Assembly (NCBI RefSeq): GCF_910592395.1
Contig: NC_088310.1
Coordinates: 7,261,501-7,325,500 of the forward strand
Reading direction: 5' to 3'
Length of the DNA stretch: 64,000 nucleotides
DNA from: Lineus longissimus
Taxonomy: Eukaryota; Nemertea; Pilidiophora; Heteronemertea; Lineidae
Shown: one piece after another, positions 24,001 to 33,891 of the stretch
How the letters are laid out: every line of letters starts with the position of its first letter
How positions within the stretch are numbered: the stretch's first letter is position 1
The notes under the pieces: model-generated
Told to the model about the DNA's origin: nothing
The model's database searches: none
What the model saw: only the letters and a program-made list of their open reading frames with translations
Position numbers and translations under genes: made by a program

Positions 24001-27000
24001 CATTAGAATTTAAGTACTGTTACCGGTGCCAAAAATAGTCCTTGTTTATTGTTGCTATTACTGACATTGATGCTACCTTAAAATTGCTGTGTTCACCTGC
24101 AGGTACAGCAAAACCTCTATTGCAGACACCCATGGGGAGGGGATCGTGAATCCTGCATACCATTATTCAATTTAGGTGGTTCTAATGGGTGTCTGCCTGA
24201 TAGATGGGTGTCCTTAATTGGGAGGTCATGCCGTTATATTATCAACTTTATAAGTAGCAGTGGAAACTTATGAACTTTTATATTTACAGCATTGGTGGTG
24301 ATAAGACATGGGTGCAAAGAAAAACTATACCAAGTAAGGAGTTTTTAATAGCAGTTTTTGAAGGAGGTCCCTTGTTTGCTTTTGACCCCAAATATTAATG
24401 GCCATTTAATTTGCTCTTTGAATTGAAAAATATAAAAAATCACTCTGCTTCTTTGATTTATTTCAATAAATCATGCAGTTTGGCAGTTTTGTAAAAAAAG
24501 ATTTCTCAAAAGGCATATCACGTCACAATCATTGTGAGTACTTTTGCTTTACAGTAAATGTATTTTGACATGTTTGAACCTGGTGTTTGCACTATGGAAC
24601 GGATTTCATAGCCACATGTTGCCCAGCTTATCAAATCATATGATGTCCAGAGGGAATGATGTAACTATAACGCACCATATGATGATGACCAGTCATAATA
24701 AAGTGGACTAAATTCCAAAATCCCATTCTCTATAGTTTGAAAAGTTATCATTCTGACATCAATTAACCCACTGCGCAATGTAGAAAGAAAGAACATCTAA
24801 AATTATAGAACAGAAAAATATGATCCCTCATAGCGTAGCACTCTAATACTGAAACAGGGTAATGTTTGCAATTATTTTATTTTCATGATTTTCGCAATTT
24901 GGGAAGCAAACCCAAATATAAATCTGAAAATTTCAACTCCATTGCATTAGCCATTTAATTTCGGCAGCAAACGCGGAATTTAATAGTCTGCGCCCAATAA
25001 AAAATGAGAAAATTTGTGATTTGGGTTTTGTGACCATTACTCGGTTTACAGTACGATGTTAAAAGTGAGGACTCCAGGTCTACTTGAGGTCTTTTTCCTA
25101 GGTAGTAGTGTCTAACTATGATCTATGACGGTTTTTCAGACTTTCTTCGGACTGTCAATCCGAATCTGCGTGGCTTTTCTATTGGTACTGGTGATAAAAT
25201 GAATCCCAATGCACATTTGAATGTAGCCAAGGCAGGAGCGACAGCAGAGTAAGTGAATTTGTGACTCGCTCTACCAAAACCAGGCGCTTGTCGCATCTGA
25301 ACTTGACAGGTTGATACGGACTTGTTGTTCATTTCCCTATTGTAGACCTTTGGTGAAATGTAACCAAATCAGTTTGTAATAGATTTCACAAAAGGTCTAC
25401 AATAGGGAAATGAACAACAAGTCCGTATCAACCTGTCAAGTTCAGATGCGACAAGCGCCTAGTTTTGGTAGAGCGAGTCACATTTGTCAAACTAAAGAAA
25501 TTTTGGAGCCTCATAGCCTTGTGGTTAATATTCCAGGCTAGAGTACCACACAGAGGGCTCGGATTTTATCCCTGGGTTGTCTGGATGACCCAGCATGGCC
25601 TTCAAGGAACTAAATTTCCTGGCTCTTCAAAACACAACGTATGAATATTTGGGTGTCTGTCAAATGAGACTAAAAGCTGTCCCTTGTACCTGAGTGTCTA
25701 TGCCATGGCAAGTAAAAGTCCTCACACAGGTGGGCAATAGTCAGAAGTTGACTCTGTACCGCTGGCAAAAATACAATACGGTTATGACGTCAGTAATGAT
25801 GATATAATGCAAAATATGAAAATTGGTTAATTACTCTAATTTACTTATGGTTTTGTGTCACATCTGCATTCTAACCTTTACACCCCCACATTTCCTTATG
25901 GATCTGTCTAATGCATTAACTGGAAGAGTCTATACATGAAAATGGGGGTAAAAAGCATCTGAAATGATCCGTTTCTTTTTTAAGCAACATCCCCATCCAA
26001 GCCAGGATGCTTGTGGACAGAATGAAGGTCGAGAAAGGTGTGGACTTTGAAAATGACTGGAAGGTGATCACTCTGTTTATCGGTGGCAATGACATCTGTG
26101 CCTGTGACCTGGTAAGTATCACGATAGCTGTCTTTTAAAGAGAGACCTCTGTAATTGGGACACCTCTCAATTAAGGGAAGCATTTGTCAATTCCAAGGGC
26201 ATCCCTAATAGAGAGGTTCTTAGTACTTCTTTGGTCGTTTCAAAGAACATCGAAATCAGTGACACAGTGGTCAGAGTCTCTGTCATCATTTCAGAGTGCT
26301 CACAATCCCGATTCGTACAAGGCAAAGATTATGGAAGGATTGGATATCCTGCACGCAGAGGTGCCAAGAGCTTTCATCAATCTCGTTGAAGTTCTGGACG
26401 TGTCGATTCTGGCTGATCTGAATGGTGGACTAGTTTGTGCTGCTCTTCATATGTAAGTATCTGTGGAAACTGCCATCGAATAAGGCTAGATCTTCACGAC
26501 GGCAGTGTTCATCTTCCTGTACCTCATACCGTAGCTTGTTGAGCTTGTTAGCTGTGAGTTGAGTTCATAAATAGAATTTCAGGTAGGCAGGTGTGAAAAA
26601 TTCATATGTTTAGAAGCAAATGATATGTTTTAAAAACATATGATATGTTTTAAAGTGTCTTCATTGATAAAATTTCAAATAAAATAAAACTTGAGGGGAA
26701 TTTTAAATTTTTTTGGATTTTAAAGCAAATGATATATTATATGTTAAGAAGCATGTTTAAAAGTGTCATCATAGATAAGATTTTTCGAATAAAAATCAAA
26801 CTTTGGGGGGAATATTCAAATATTTTTGGATTGGTAAAATTGCAGCTATGAATGTCCGTGTGGTGCATTTCCAATTACTGATGCAAGGCGCAAAAATGTT
26901 CAGATCATAGCGAAGGCATTCCAGGCGACCATCGCAGAGATTGTTGGGAGTGGACGCTATGAGACCAAAGATGACTTCACCGTTGTTCATCAGCCCTTCT

Positions 27001-28547
27001 TCAGAGACACAGTACCTCCTGTATTGGCCAATGTAAGTGTGTCAGGGCTGCATGTTGAATTTCATTGGTGTGGTTGGGCCCAGACTCGTGTAAACCTGGA
27101 AAAAATTTGCAGCCATTTCATTTCATGGTTTTGTAATTGCAGTTGCGGCGTACCTTGAAAGGGTTTGAACAATCTTGAAATATCCATTAGATTTTCATTT
27201 TTTCTCAGCCCTCTGAACATGTTCTGACAGACTGGCATGGATTATTGCCCCAAGCCTTTCTGGTCTTTGTGCAAAATCGAGCTGAAGTGACGTTGAGTAA
27301 TTATTTAGGACAGCAGGAGATGCGATTTATAAGCTTACCTCAGACTTGGTGATATATTTTCATTTCAAATGCTTCATACTTATTTATGTTTCAGAATGAG
27401 TATGACCTGAGCTACTTTTCTCCAGACTGCTTCCACTTCAGTGAGAAAGGTCATGCTGGAGCAGCGGAGGCGCTTTGGAACAATATGGTATGTTATCTTG
27501 TCAAAAGAATCATTTATTTTCTAATGAGGAATTTTATTAACGGTAGGCAGCTGTAGTAAGCAGTCCAGAACACAATAGATTTCCCACATACGTCAATTTC
27601 ACCCACAAAAGGCTATGTTTGTATTGGACCGCTAAATATTACTGTCACCTTTTGGCAATAAAGTCCCTCGATGCCGTGCTATCTCTTTTTTAAACCGGTA
27701 CCTTTTACACCATGACTGAGTGTGTGTTATTGGGTAACCACCATAAGTCACATCTGAGACATTGCGTTATGTAACAATTAGAAAATCGACTGAATGACCG
27801 GTCAGAGTCGCCGGCTCAGCACTCGATGATTTTCTACGGCAGGTGGAAAATTGTAGGCCGTAGAAAATCATTGAGTGCTGCGCCAGTGACGAGGACGGGT
27901 CACGAGATCAGTTTTCTATTCTTCACATCCCCATACATATCTAGTAGAAAAGAAACGACGATTAAACAAGTTAAAAGGTTATCTTATAAAAGTCGGTCTT
28001 TGGTGCACTGTCCTTGATTTTGGTGAAGTGTAAATGAATTTTTTTAGGTATTTTTTTGTTTTTTCGATGATTTGTCTGCCAGGTCAGTGCACATGGGTAT
28101 ATGATAAATATCAAGGACGTTCTGTACACCTATATCGTTTTGTGGCATATGACAGTATTGACTAAGCCAAAAACTTTGAAATACAGTTGAACCTCTCTAT
28201 TAAGGACACCCACGGAACTGACAAATGCTGTCCTTAATAGAGAGGTGTCCTGATTAGAGAGGTCAAATTGAATGGAAAGTACCAATTTGGGACCAAAACT
28301 AGTATCTTTAATAGAGAGGTTGTCCCTAATAGAGAGGTGTCCGCTAAGGGAGGTTCCACTGTAATAGTTTTTGACTAAACGAAGCCCATTTGTTGTCAAA
28401 CAAAAACCATAACACCAGAACCCACCCCCGGTACCATGCTGTGGCACTATATATTGGCCTATCGTTTAAAGTTGTACATCAGGTACATACGTTTTTAGCT
28501 CACCTCTTAGCAGAGGTGAGCTTATCCCATACCGTGGCGTCCGTCGT

Positions 28548-28609
<62 letters not shown>

Positions 28610-30425
28610 CGTCGTCCGTTAGCAGGGCACGTTTCGTAACTGTTAGAGCTATTGAGTTGAAACTTGGTACACATGTACCCTTATGTAATGACACCTTGGA
28701 GACTAAGTTTCGGTCCGATTCGTTTCATGGTTTGGCCACCAGGGGGCCAAACGTTAAAAGTGAAAATGTGCAATATCTCCCTTAATAGTAGTCGGGAAAT
28801 TTTGAAAAAAATATGGTAGGTACTTCTAGCAAAGGTGCATCATATATCCTCCGGGTTTTTGATTTGACCTCCTTTTCAAGGTCACAGAGGTCAAATGGTG
28901 TAAATTGGCCGTTAGGATGTAACGATGGCACGTTTCTAAACTGCAATGACTATTGATACCAAATTTGGTACACATTTACCCCTTAGTCAGGTGATCTTAG
29001 GGACCAAAGTTTGGTCCAATATGATTCACCACTTGACCACCAGGGGGCAAAATCCAAAAACCTTAAAAATGTGATTATTCCTTAACTTCTTGCCCGATTG
29101 CCACCAATTTGATATCATGGTTACATCTAACCACCATACAGTATATGTCACACAGGTTTTCAATTTGACCTTCTTGTCAAGGTCACAGAGGTCAAATGAC
29201 CTAAATTCGCCGTCAGGCCGTAACTATGGCACGTTTCTTAACTGCAATGACTATTGATCACAAATTAAGTACACATGTACCCCTTGGTCAGGTGATCTCA
29301 GGTACCGAAGTTTGGTGCGATCTGATTTGCCGTTTGGCCTCCAGGGAGGGGGCCAAATCCTAAATTTATCAAAATGCCATTATTCCTAGTAATGACTTGC
29401 CCGATTGGCACCAATTTTATATCATAGGTACATCTAATTCTAACAACCATTCAATGTGTCACCCGGGTCTTCTTTGATTTGACCTACTTTTCAAGGTCAC
29501 AGAGGTCGAATGTACTGTAAATTGGCCATTTTGGGGAAATTGTAATTGCTTGGACCTACATCAAACCTAACACTACATGACACAATACCATGCTCTTTAT
29601 CCATCTTTCCTCCACATGAGGTGAGCACAATGGCCCTGGCCATTTCATTAACCCATTCAATTTGAAGGAGGCGTCATTTTTCATTTTCTTTCTCCTTGTC
29701 CCAGGTGGAGCCAGTTGGAATGAAAAGAACTGAATGGAGAATAGGAGAGCCACTAGAGTGTCCTACTGAGGTAAGTTCAATTCGTATACAGCCAACAGAG
29801 GGGGGTTGTAGGGGCGGCGGGGGAGGGGGATAACTCAGGACAAAGAAATTGGTTGATGAATTATTGGTCATTGCTTATGTTTCTTTGCAGAAAGTAAATT
29901 TTAAGACATCTCAACGCAGTATTTTTTAATTGTTTGCCCTTTAAAAACCTGAAAATGCCAAATCTATGAACCAATTCTATGACAATTCTATGATATCTGT
30001 TATTTCAGGAATACCCATACTTTGCCACGGCAAAGAATAGTGGGGGCAGAGATGGCTTAAAGGGCGTTCCAAATCTCCTCGGTGCAAAATCCGCCGACAC
30101 AAAATCTGGTCTTCTTGGAGCTCAGAGCGTTGGTGGACAGAATGTTGGGGTAAAAGGCGCCCGTGTGGGATCAGATGCACAGCCAATTGGCGCAGGCGCA
30201 CAACCCGCCTTCCACAATCAACAAGCTGGATCAGAAAACCCATCAACAGGATTGTCAACAACCAGTGCCATCATTCTCGGCTGTACGCTGACTCTGTTGG
30301 TTGTGGTAGCTCTAGCGTTACTGGCGCGAAAGACTATCGCTGCTCGTGCTGGAAGGAGTCGGTATGAACGTCTTCCCGAGTCGCCTCTGATAGTCGCTAA
30401 TAGTACAACTCCTAAGTATTGTTAG
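21048..30425 (+). CDS. PLB1: Phospholipase B1-like membrane GDSL lipase
   Basis: Exons: 21048-21126, 21420-21523, 23378-23450, 23819-23945, 24290-24333, 25140-25248, 25985-26111, 26295-26452, 26846-27032, 27395-27487, 29705-29770, 30009-30425. They total 1584 nt, 527 aa. A signal peptide (1-16, [15 protein letters not shown]) leads into one SGNH/GDSL hydrolase domain. The nucleophile block is [10 protein letters not shown] (Ser103), the oxyanion block GGND at 212-215, and the Asp/His block PDCFHFS at 347-350. A low-complexity Gly/Ala/Gln stalk is followed by one transmembrane helix near 475-498 and a short basic cytoplasmic tail. The family hydrolyses phospholipid acyl esters at the cell surface. 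Vertebrate PLB1 has four lipase repeats; this has one, so it is an orthologue or a single-domain relative. Introns are loaded with MITEs. Confidence 0.92.
22822..23292 (+). mobile_element. Pogo-type MITE interrupted by a palindrome
   Basis: The left part (22822-22883) is CAGTAGAGCCTCTGAAAGACACC followed by the AACTGACAAATGCTGTCC block. The right part (23206-23292) is the AATTTCAATGGAAATGACCAC to GGTGTCCTCAATGG block. Between them lies the 310-bp palindromic element at 22890-23199, so this MITE was the older resident. Confidence 0.7.
22890..23199. mobile_element. 310-bp palindromic element with 21-bp repeats
   Basis: The termini are TACGGTGGCTGGGAAAGGAC and its exact inverse complement. GATTCT flanks it directly on both sides (22884-22889, 23200-23205). 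Each arm carries four copies of a 21-bp unit, TCAGGCGCCTGACTTACTAA. The unit is itself centred on the 12-bp palindrome TCAGGCGCCTGA. The arms are nearly perfect, so the insertion is young or kept uniform by gene conversion. No coding potential is seen. Confidence 0.8.
23476..23619 (+). mobile_element. Truncated copy of the GTGACTCGC palindromic MITE
   Basis: This has the left arm and loop of the element at 25261-25491 (GTGACCCGCTCTACCAAAAC onward), then only about 22 bp of the right arm before breaking off. It lies in PLB1 intron 3. Confidence 0.7.
23651..23672. repeat. TTGA microsatellite
   Basis: This is a short ATTG/TTGA tandem run of about five units in PLB1 intron 3, trailing into degenerate copies up to about 23695. 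Confidence 0.6.
24106..24234 (+). mobile_element. Diverged pogo-type MITE
   Basis: It starts CAGCAAAACCTCTATTGCAG and ends with GGTGTCCTTAATTGGGAGG, matching the MITE ends with several changes and a rearranged middle. It lies in PLB1 intron 4. Confidence 0.5.
25261..25491. mobile_element. 231-bp palindromic MITE beside a splice donor
   Basis: Its arms are about 100 bp (25261-25360 and 25392-25491), near-perfect inverse complements around a ~30-bp loop. The ends are GTGACTCGCTCTACC and its complement, and ATTT occurs directly on both sides (25257-25260 and 25492-25495). It begins only 12 bp after the end of PLB1 exon 25140-25248. A truncated copy is at 23476, and a remote relative is at 39001. 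Confidence 0.8.
25505..25735 (+). mobile_element. tRNA-derived SINE in PLB1 intron 6
   Basis: The head GGAGCCTCATAGCCTTGTGG matches the copy at 19195-19020, and the AAGGAACTAAATTTCCTGGC tail block is also shared. The B box is degenerate. Confidence 0.65.
26139..26222 (+). mobile_element. Short pogo-type MITE remnant
   Basis: AGAGACCTCTGTAATTGGGACACC at the left and CCCTAATAGAGAGGTTCTTA at the right surround a shortened middle. It lies in PLB1 intron 7. Confidence 0.5.
27817..27880. repeat. 24-bp-stem hairpin in PLB1 intron 10
   Basis: CAGCACTCGATGATTTTCTACGGC at 27817-27840 pairs with 27857-27880 with one mismatch across a 16-base loop. Flanking sequence keeps weaker symmetry (CGGTCAGAGTCGCC against GTGACGAGGACGGG), so it is probably the centre of an old palindromic MITE. 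Confidence 0.6.
28184..28361 (+). mobile_element. Complete pogo-type MITE, 178 bp
   Basis: TA flanks both ends. The left terminus is CAGTTGAACCTCTCTATTAAGG and the right terminus is GCTAAGGGAGGTTCCACTG. The termini are inverted repeats, and the CAG...CTG ends with TA duplication are the pattern of Tc1/mariner pogo elements. The inside has several ATAGAGAGGTGTCC sub-repeats. There is no transposase. Confidence 0.8.
28497..29640. mobile_element. 1.1-kb element with CGT microsatellite and 301-bp repeats
   Basis: The left end carries a hairpin, GCTCACCTC-TTAGCA-GAGGTGAGC (28498-28521), and the right end carries GAGGTGAGC (29618-29626). A CGT microsatellite follows the hairpin. Three diverged copies of a unit spaced 301-302 bp come next, marked by GGCACGTTTC at about 28626, 28928 and 29228, each with TTGGTACACAT, CACCAGGGGG and TCAAGGTCACAGAGGTC. 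The third copy is cut short. It fills most of PLB1 intron 10. The structure suggests a non-autonomous element with internal tandem repeats. It does not encode a protein. Confidence 0.7.
28543..28617. repeat. CGT trinucleotide microsatellite
   Basis: An uninterrupted GTC/CGT run covers about 28550-28608, flanked by interrupted GTCCGTCGTC units. Long apparent arginine/serine frames on both strands here are only translations of the repeat. Confidence 0.95.
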
Positions 30426-31560
30426 GGTGGGATATGTTGACATATGAACTCCTGGGTGTGTGTGACTAGGTTTATATCGCACTGTGGTCAATGGGGTTTC
30501 TTGTTAAAGTTATATCACGGGAAAGAAGACACCCAGTACCTCCAGTTCAGTACCACTTCATCAAATTACGACGGAGCAACTCTTAGCGCACTTGATAATG
30601 GATTTCTGCATATCTATTTTCTCCACAAATGCAACTTCGTGAATGTGTAATGTTTTTATTGAGGTATAAGAGAGTCCTACATAATCGGATGTATTTTTGA
30701 TTGCTCAATTGATGCCCTGCATATTTGGTGATATATTGTTATTGATTATTGATAATCTTGTGACATAAATGTGATGTACAGGTTTAACTATTTTGACAAA
30801 GGTGTTGGATATTGTTCCTTTTCACCTTCAATAGGCATGGTGCTACTGTACATATCTATTTTGCTTTATAAACTTTTGATCAAAAGGTCAGATGCCTTAA
30901 GTAATAGAATGTATGTGATAATGTTCTCAGGGTGATTCAGAATCATAATGTTGCAAATGTATTTTAAATATTATGTAGATATAGTAGATGTATTGTATGA
31001 CTCAATATTTAAGGAGTCACTTGAATGATGACTTTCATTGGCATTCAAAGGGGGTTTTTTTCTTCAAAAATACAAAGGCTGTACGAGTCAATATTTGAAG
31101 ATATGTTTCAGTCGGGGGTCAAACGTATGTACATATATTTTCCATAATTTTAGGACCCCCTCCCAGTATGCAAAACGATGGTAAAAATGTACTGGAAAAT
31201 GAACAGCATCCACAAGATTGCCCAAAGTCTTTACCCACAGATGCAAAGAGTAAAAATTTGTATGATAGGAAAGTGTACAGTGTACACAAATGACCGCCCA
31301 AATTCTTGACCCCCTGAGATGCGTACGTACTTAAAAGTATTGCCCCTTACGGCTTTTCACGATTATTTTAATGAGTTTTGCAACCAGTCCCCAACCCGAC
31401 TATCCCGGGAACTACTGTAACTTCTAGGGCAGCACACTTGATTAGCTAATTGATATAATGTGTTCTTCCAATTTTGTTCATTTTGATGTGTTATGATCTC
31501 GTCTCCTCAGATTAATCGACTGCTGTTTGAATAAACTTTCATGGTCTTTGAATAAAGTTT
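30426..31560 (+). other. PLB1: PLB1-like gene 3' UTR
   Basis: This AT-rich, non-coding sequence follows the stop at 30423-30425. Two AATAAA signals (31530-31535 and 31551-31556) mark a likely end of transcript near 31575. No repeat is recognised. Confidence 0.55.
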
Positions 31561-33158
31561 TTTGATTTTAAAAAGCTGTTTTTGTCAGTTCATTGTTTCC
31601 TTTAGAAGGCATCAAAAATCAATGAAAAGTGAGAGAAAGGGCAAGTACAACTGCATCAAAGTGGACACTGTGGGTAGACACTTTAATACCCTGGGTCGAA
31701 AGGCCAAGGGTCTTATACATGGCCGGATATGAGGTGATCTCATATCAGGCACTCAGAATAAAGGGTGTGGTTATAGCCTGATATCAACTTACTCTGGTAG
31801 GGGTCATCATCAGGCTTCACAATTTAATTCTGGTTGATCCAGAAAACTTTCAGTATTGCTCCAATGAGCTGGTCAATCCTACACTCCCGGGGCAGCCCAT
31901 TGCCTCATCGTAATTGGATCTCCTAACCGGGCGACAGGACGAGGCCGGTCCAATGCATCCAGAGTGCAGTCAATCAGTGCTACAATCTGAGAATTCATCC
32001 TCTGGTTTACCATTTACTCTCGTGATGGTCTTTGGCAAGGAAACCCCCTCCCCCACCCGTGGTCTCCTAGTACAGGTGTTCCTCCAAGCCAAAGGCCATC
32101 GCTCAGTTGTAGTCTGATACCTCAGAAATCCCACTTGTGTGGTTTTGTGTATGAACAGCTGGGTGGAGAAGGAAAGTTGGACAAAGAGACCTTCCTAGAG
32201 TAGAGTCTCGAGCTAAGCACTTCCAACTATTAAAGGACCTCTAGATCACTAGCTGACACTTTGAGCCAATGGTCCACAGCGGCTTCGATTACTTGCTTCC
32301 TCACATGATCGCGTGGTGGCTCAGTTTCCTTGGGTAATCATGGGACATCTTGTCTTTCTTATAGCATTAGCTGTGTATTGGTATTACATCGAAGACCTCA
32401 AGGCTGTGATATCAAGAGACAGTCACAGCCTGGTTTAGAGTTCTCCACAGGGATTTCTCGGTATTCAAGAAGTTTGCGAGTTTGCAACATAAGGTAGGGT
32501 GGCCGGCAATTTAAGGTAGGGTGGCCACAAAGAAGCCTTCAGAAAAATTCTAGAGCAAGGTAGGGTGGCTGCTTCTAAGGCAGGGCATCTTGACCCTCAA
32601 TGTATTGACATTGCTCAGATTCCAGACAAAGCCCGTCACGATGTATGGGCGGAGGCTATGGAGGCAATACAGCTGGAAGTTCAGTACAGAAGGAAGGGTG
32701 TTAATCTGCCAAGGTAGGCTGGGATACCTTGACAAATGGCTTTGTGGAGAACACTGGCCGTATGACAGAGAAACCAGCCTAGGTAGGTTTCTCTGAGATG
32801 GGAAGGGTAAAGATAGAAAACAAGTCAAGGTGTTAATTTATAACCACATTTTTAATTAATCGCAGCAACCAACTCGTGAAGGTAGTGCCTGCAGAGGATG
32901 ATTTTCAAACATGAATTGAGTCAACTGATGATGAACTGGCATTACAAGAGAAATCCTGATCGGACTACCCTGATATTGGCAGAAAACCATAAGCTTGTTT
33001 GCACATAGGAACTTCCAGGAAAAAAAATGGATGGGTTACTGATAATATTTTTCATATCTTTTCCAAAACAACCATCATTCACAGAGGGTAATCTGATAAA
33101 AACACATTTACACTCGATTTCAAACCAGAAGCTGGAAAGCCCTTCATTTCAAAACAGT
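31561..33158. repeat. Spacer with dispersed and short tandem repeats
   Basis: There is no gene I can support. About 31886-31985 contains GGCAGCCCATT and GGACGAGGCCGGTCCAATGC, a motif shared with 56050-56135, 57936-58010 and 60440-60540. Near 32490-32575 the phrase AAGGTAGGGTGGC occurs three times. The remainder is unremarkable. Confidence 0.5.
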
Positions 33159-33159
33159 T

Positions 33160-33267
33160 CACTCAGTGTTTTATATGCACAGTGGTTTTATATGCACAGT
33201 AGTTTTTATGCACAGTGGTTTTAAATGCACAGTGGTTTTATATGCACTGTGGTTTTATATGCACAGT
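33160..33267. repeat. 17-bp minisatellite, about 6 copies
   Basis: The unit TTTTATATGCACAGTGG is repeated about six times with one or two substitutions per copy, about 600 bp downstream of the CNBD2-like stop. A degenerate echo appears near 33357-33390. Confidence 0.85.
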
Positions 33268-33540
33268 GAAGACAAATCTGGAGAAGGACACATTCCCACT
33301 CTCTTCAAGATATCAATATTTGTGATGATTGTATTCATGAACATTCTCTTACAATGTAGTTTTATAGCACCATTAATATGTACAGTAGTTTAGATCATCC
33401 AGCATGTCCACAGATTTCCAGACTCATTTCAGATTTTCTGTATCCTAAAACATTTATCATGTTGCAACTGACAAACTTTCAACTAGCCTCAATTGCCGTG
33501 CACTGATTTGAGCCATCCAAGAAAACCATCAAAGAAAGTA

Positions 33541-33718
33541 CAGTAGAACCTCTCTATTCAGGACACCCTTGGGACTGACAAGTGCTGTCTTTAATAGAGA
33601 GGTGTCCTGATTAGAGAGGTCAAATTGAATGGAAACAACCAATTTGGGACCAAAGCTTATGTCCTTACCAAAGAGGTTGTCCTTACTAGAGAGGTGTCCG
33701 CTAAGAGAGGTTCTACTG
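33541..33718 (+). mobile_element. Complete pogo-type MITE, 178 bp
   Basis: It has the same length and order of blocks as 28184-28361, with CAGTAGAACCTCTCTATTC at the left, GAGAGGTTCTACTG at the right, and TA on both sides. It lies just downstream of the CNBD2-like gene. Confidence 0.8.
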
Positions 33719-33891
33719 TATGTAATCCGTCAGAATATAAAAAGTACAAAAAGTCACGAAAATGCAAAAATTGAGAAGCGCAAAAGTTTGTCAGTTTACA
33801 GTAGCAGGGATCCAGTAATCTGTTGAGTCCATCAGGAAACAAAAAGAGTTCTTTCCTTTTAATAGCAGTCTGTCAACATGCAACAACTAGT

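Noticed and set aside
28390-28785. 131-codon frame with a long poly-arginine run (and its minus-strand partner)
   Set aside because: It is the translation of the CGT microsatellite inside a transposable element, with no splice signals or homology.
32550-32828. Frames on both strands in the PLB1/CNBD2 spacer
   Set aside because: They overlap the AAGGTAGGGTGGC repeats and show no domain. They are taken as chance.
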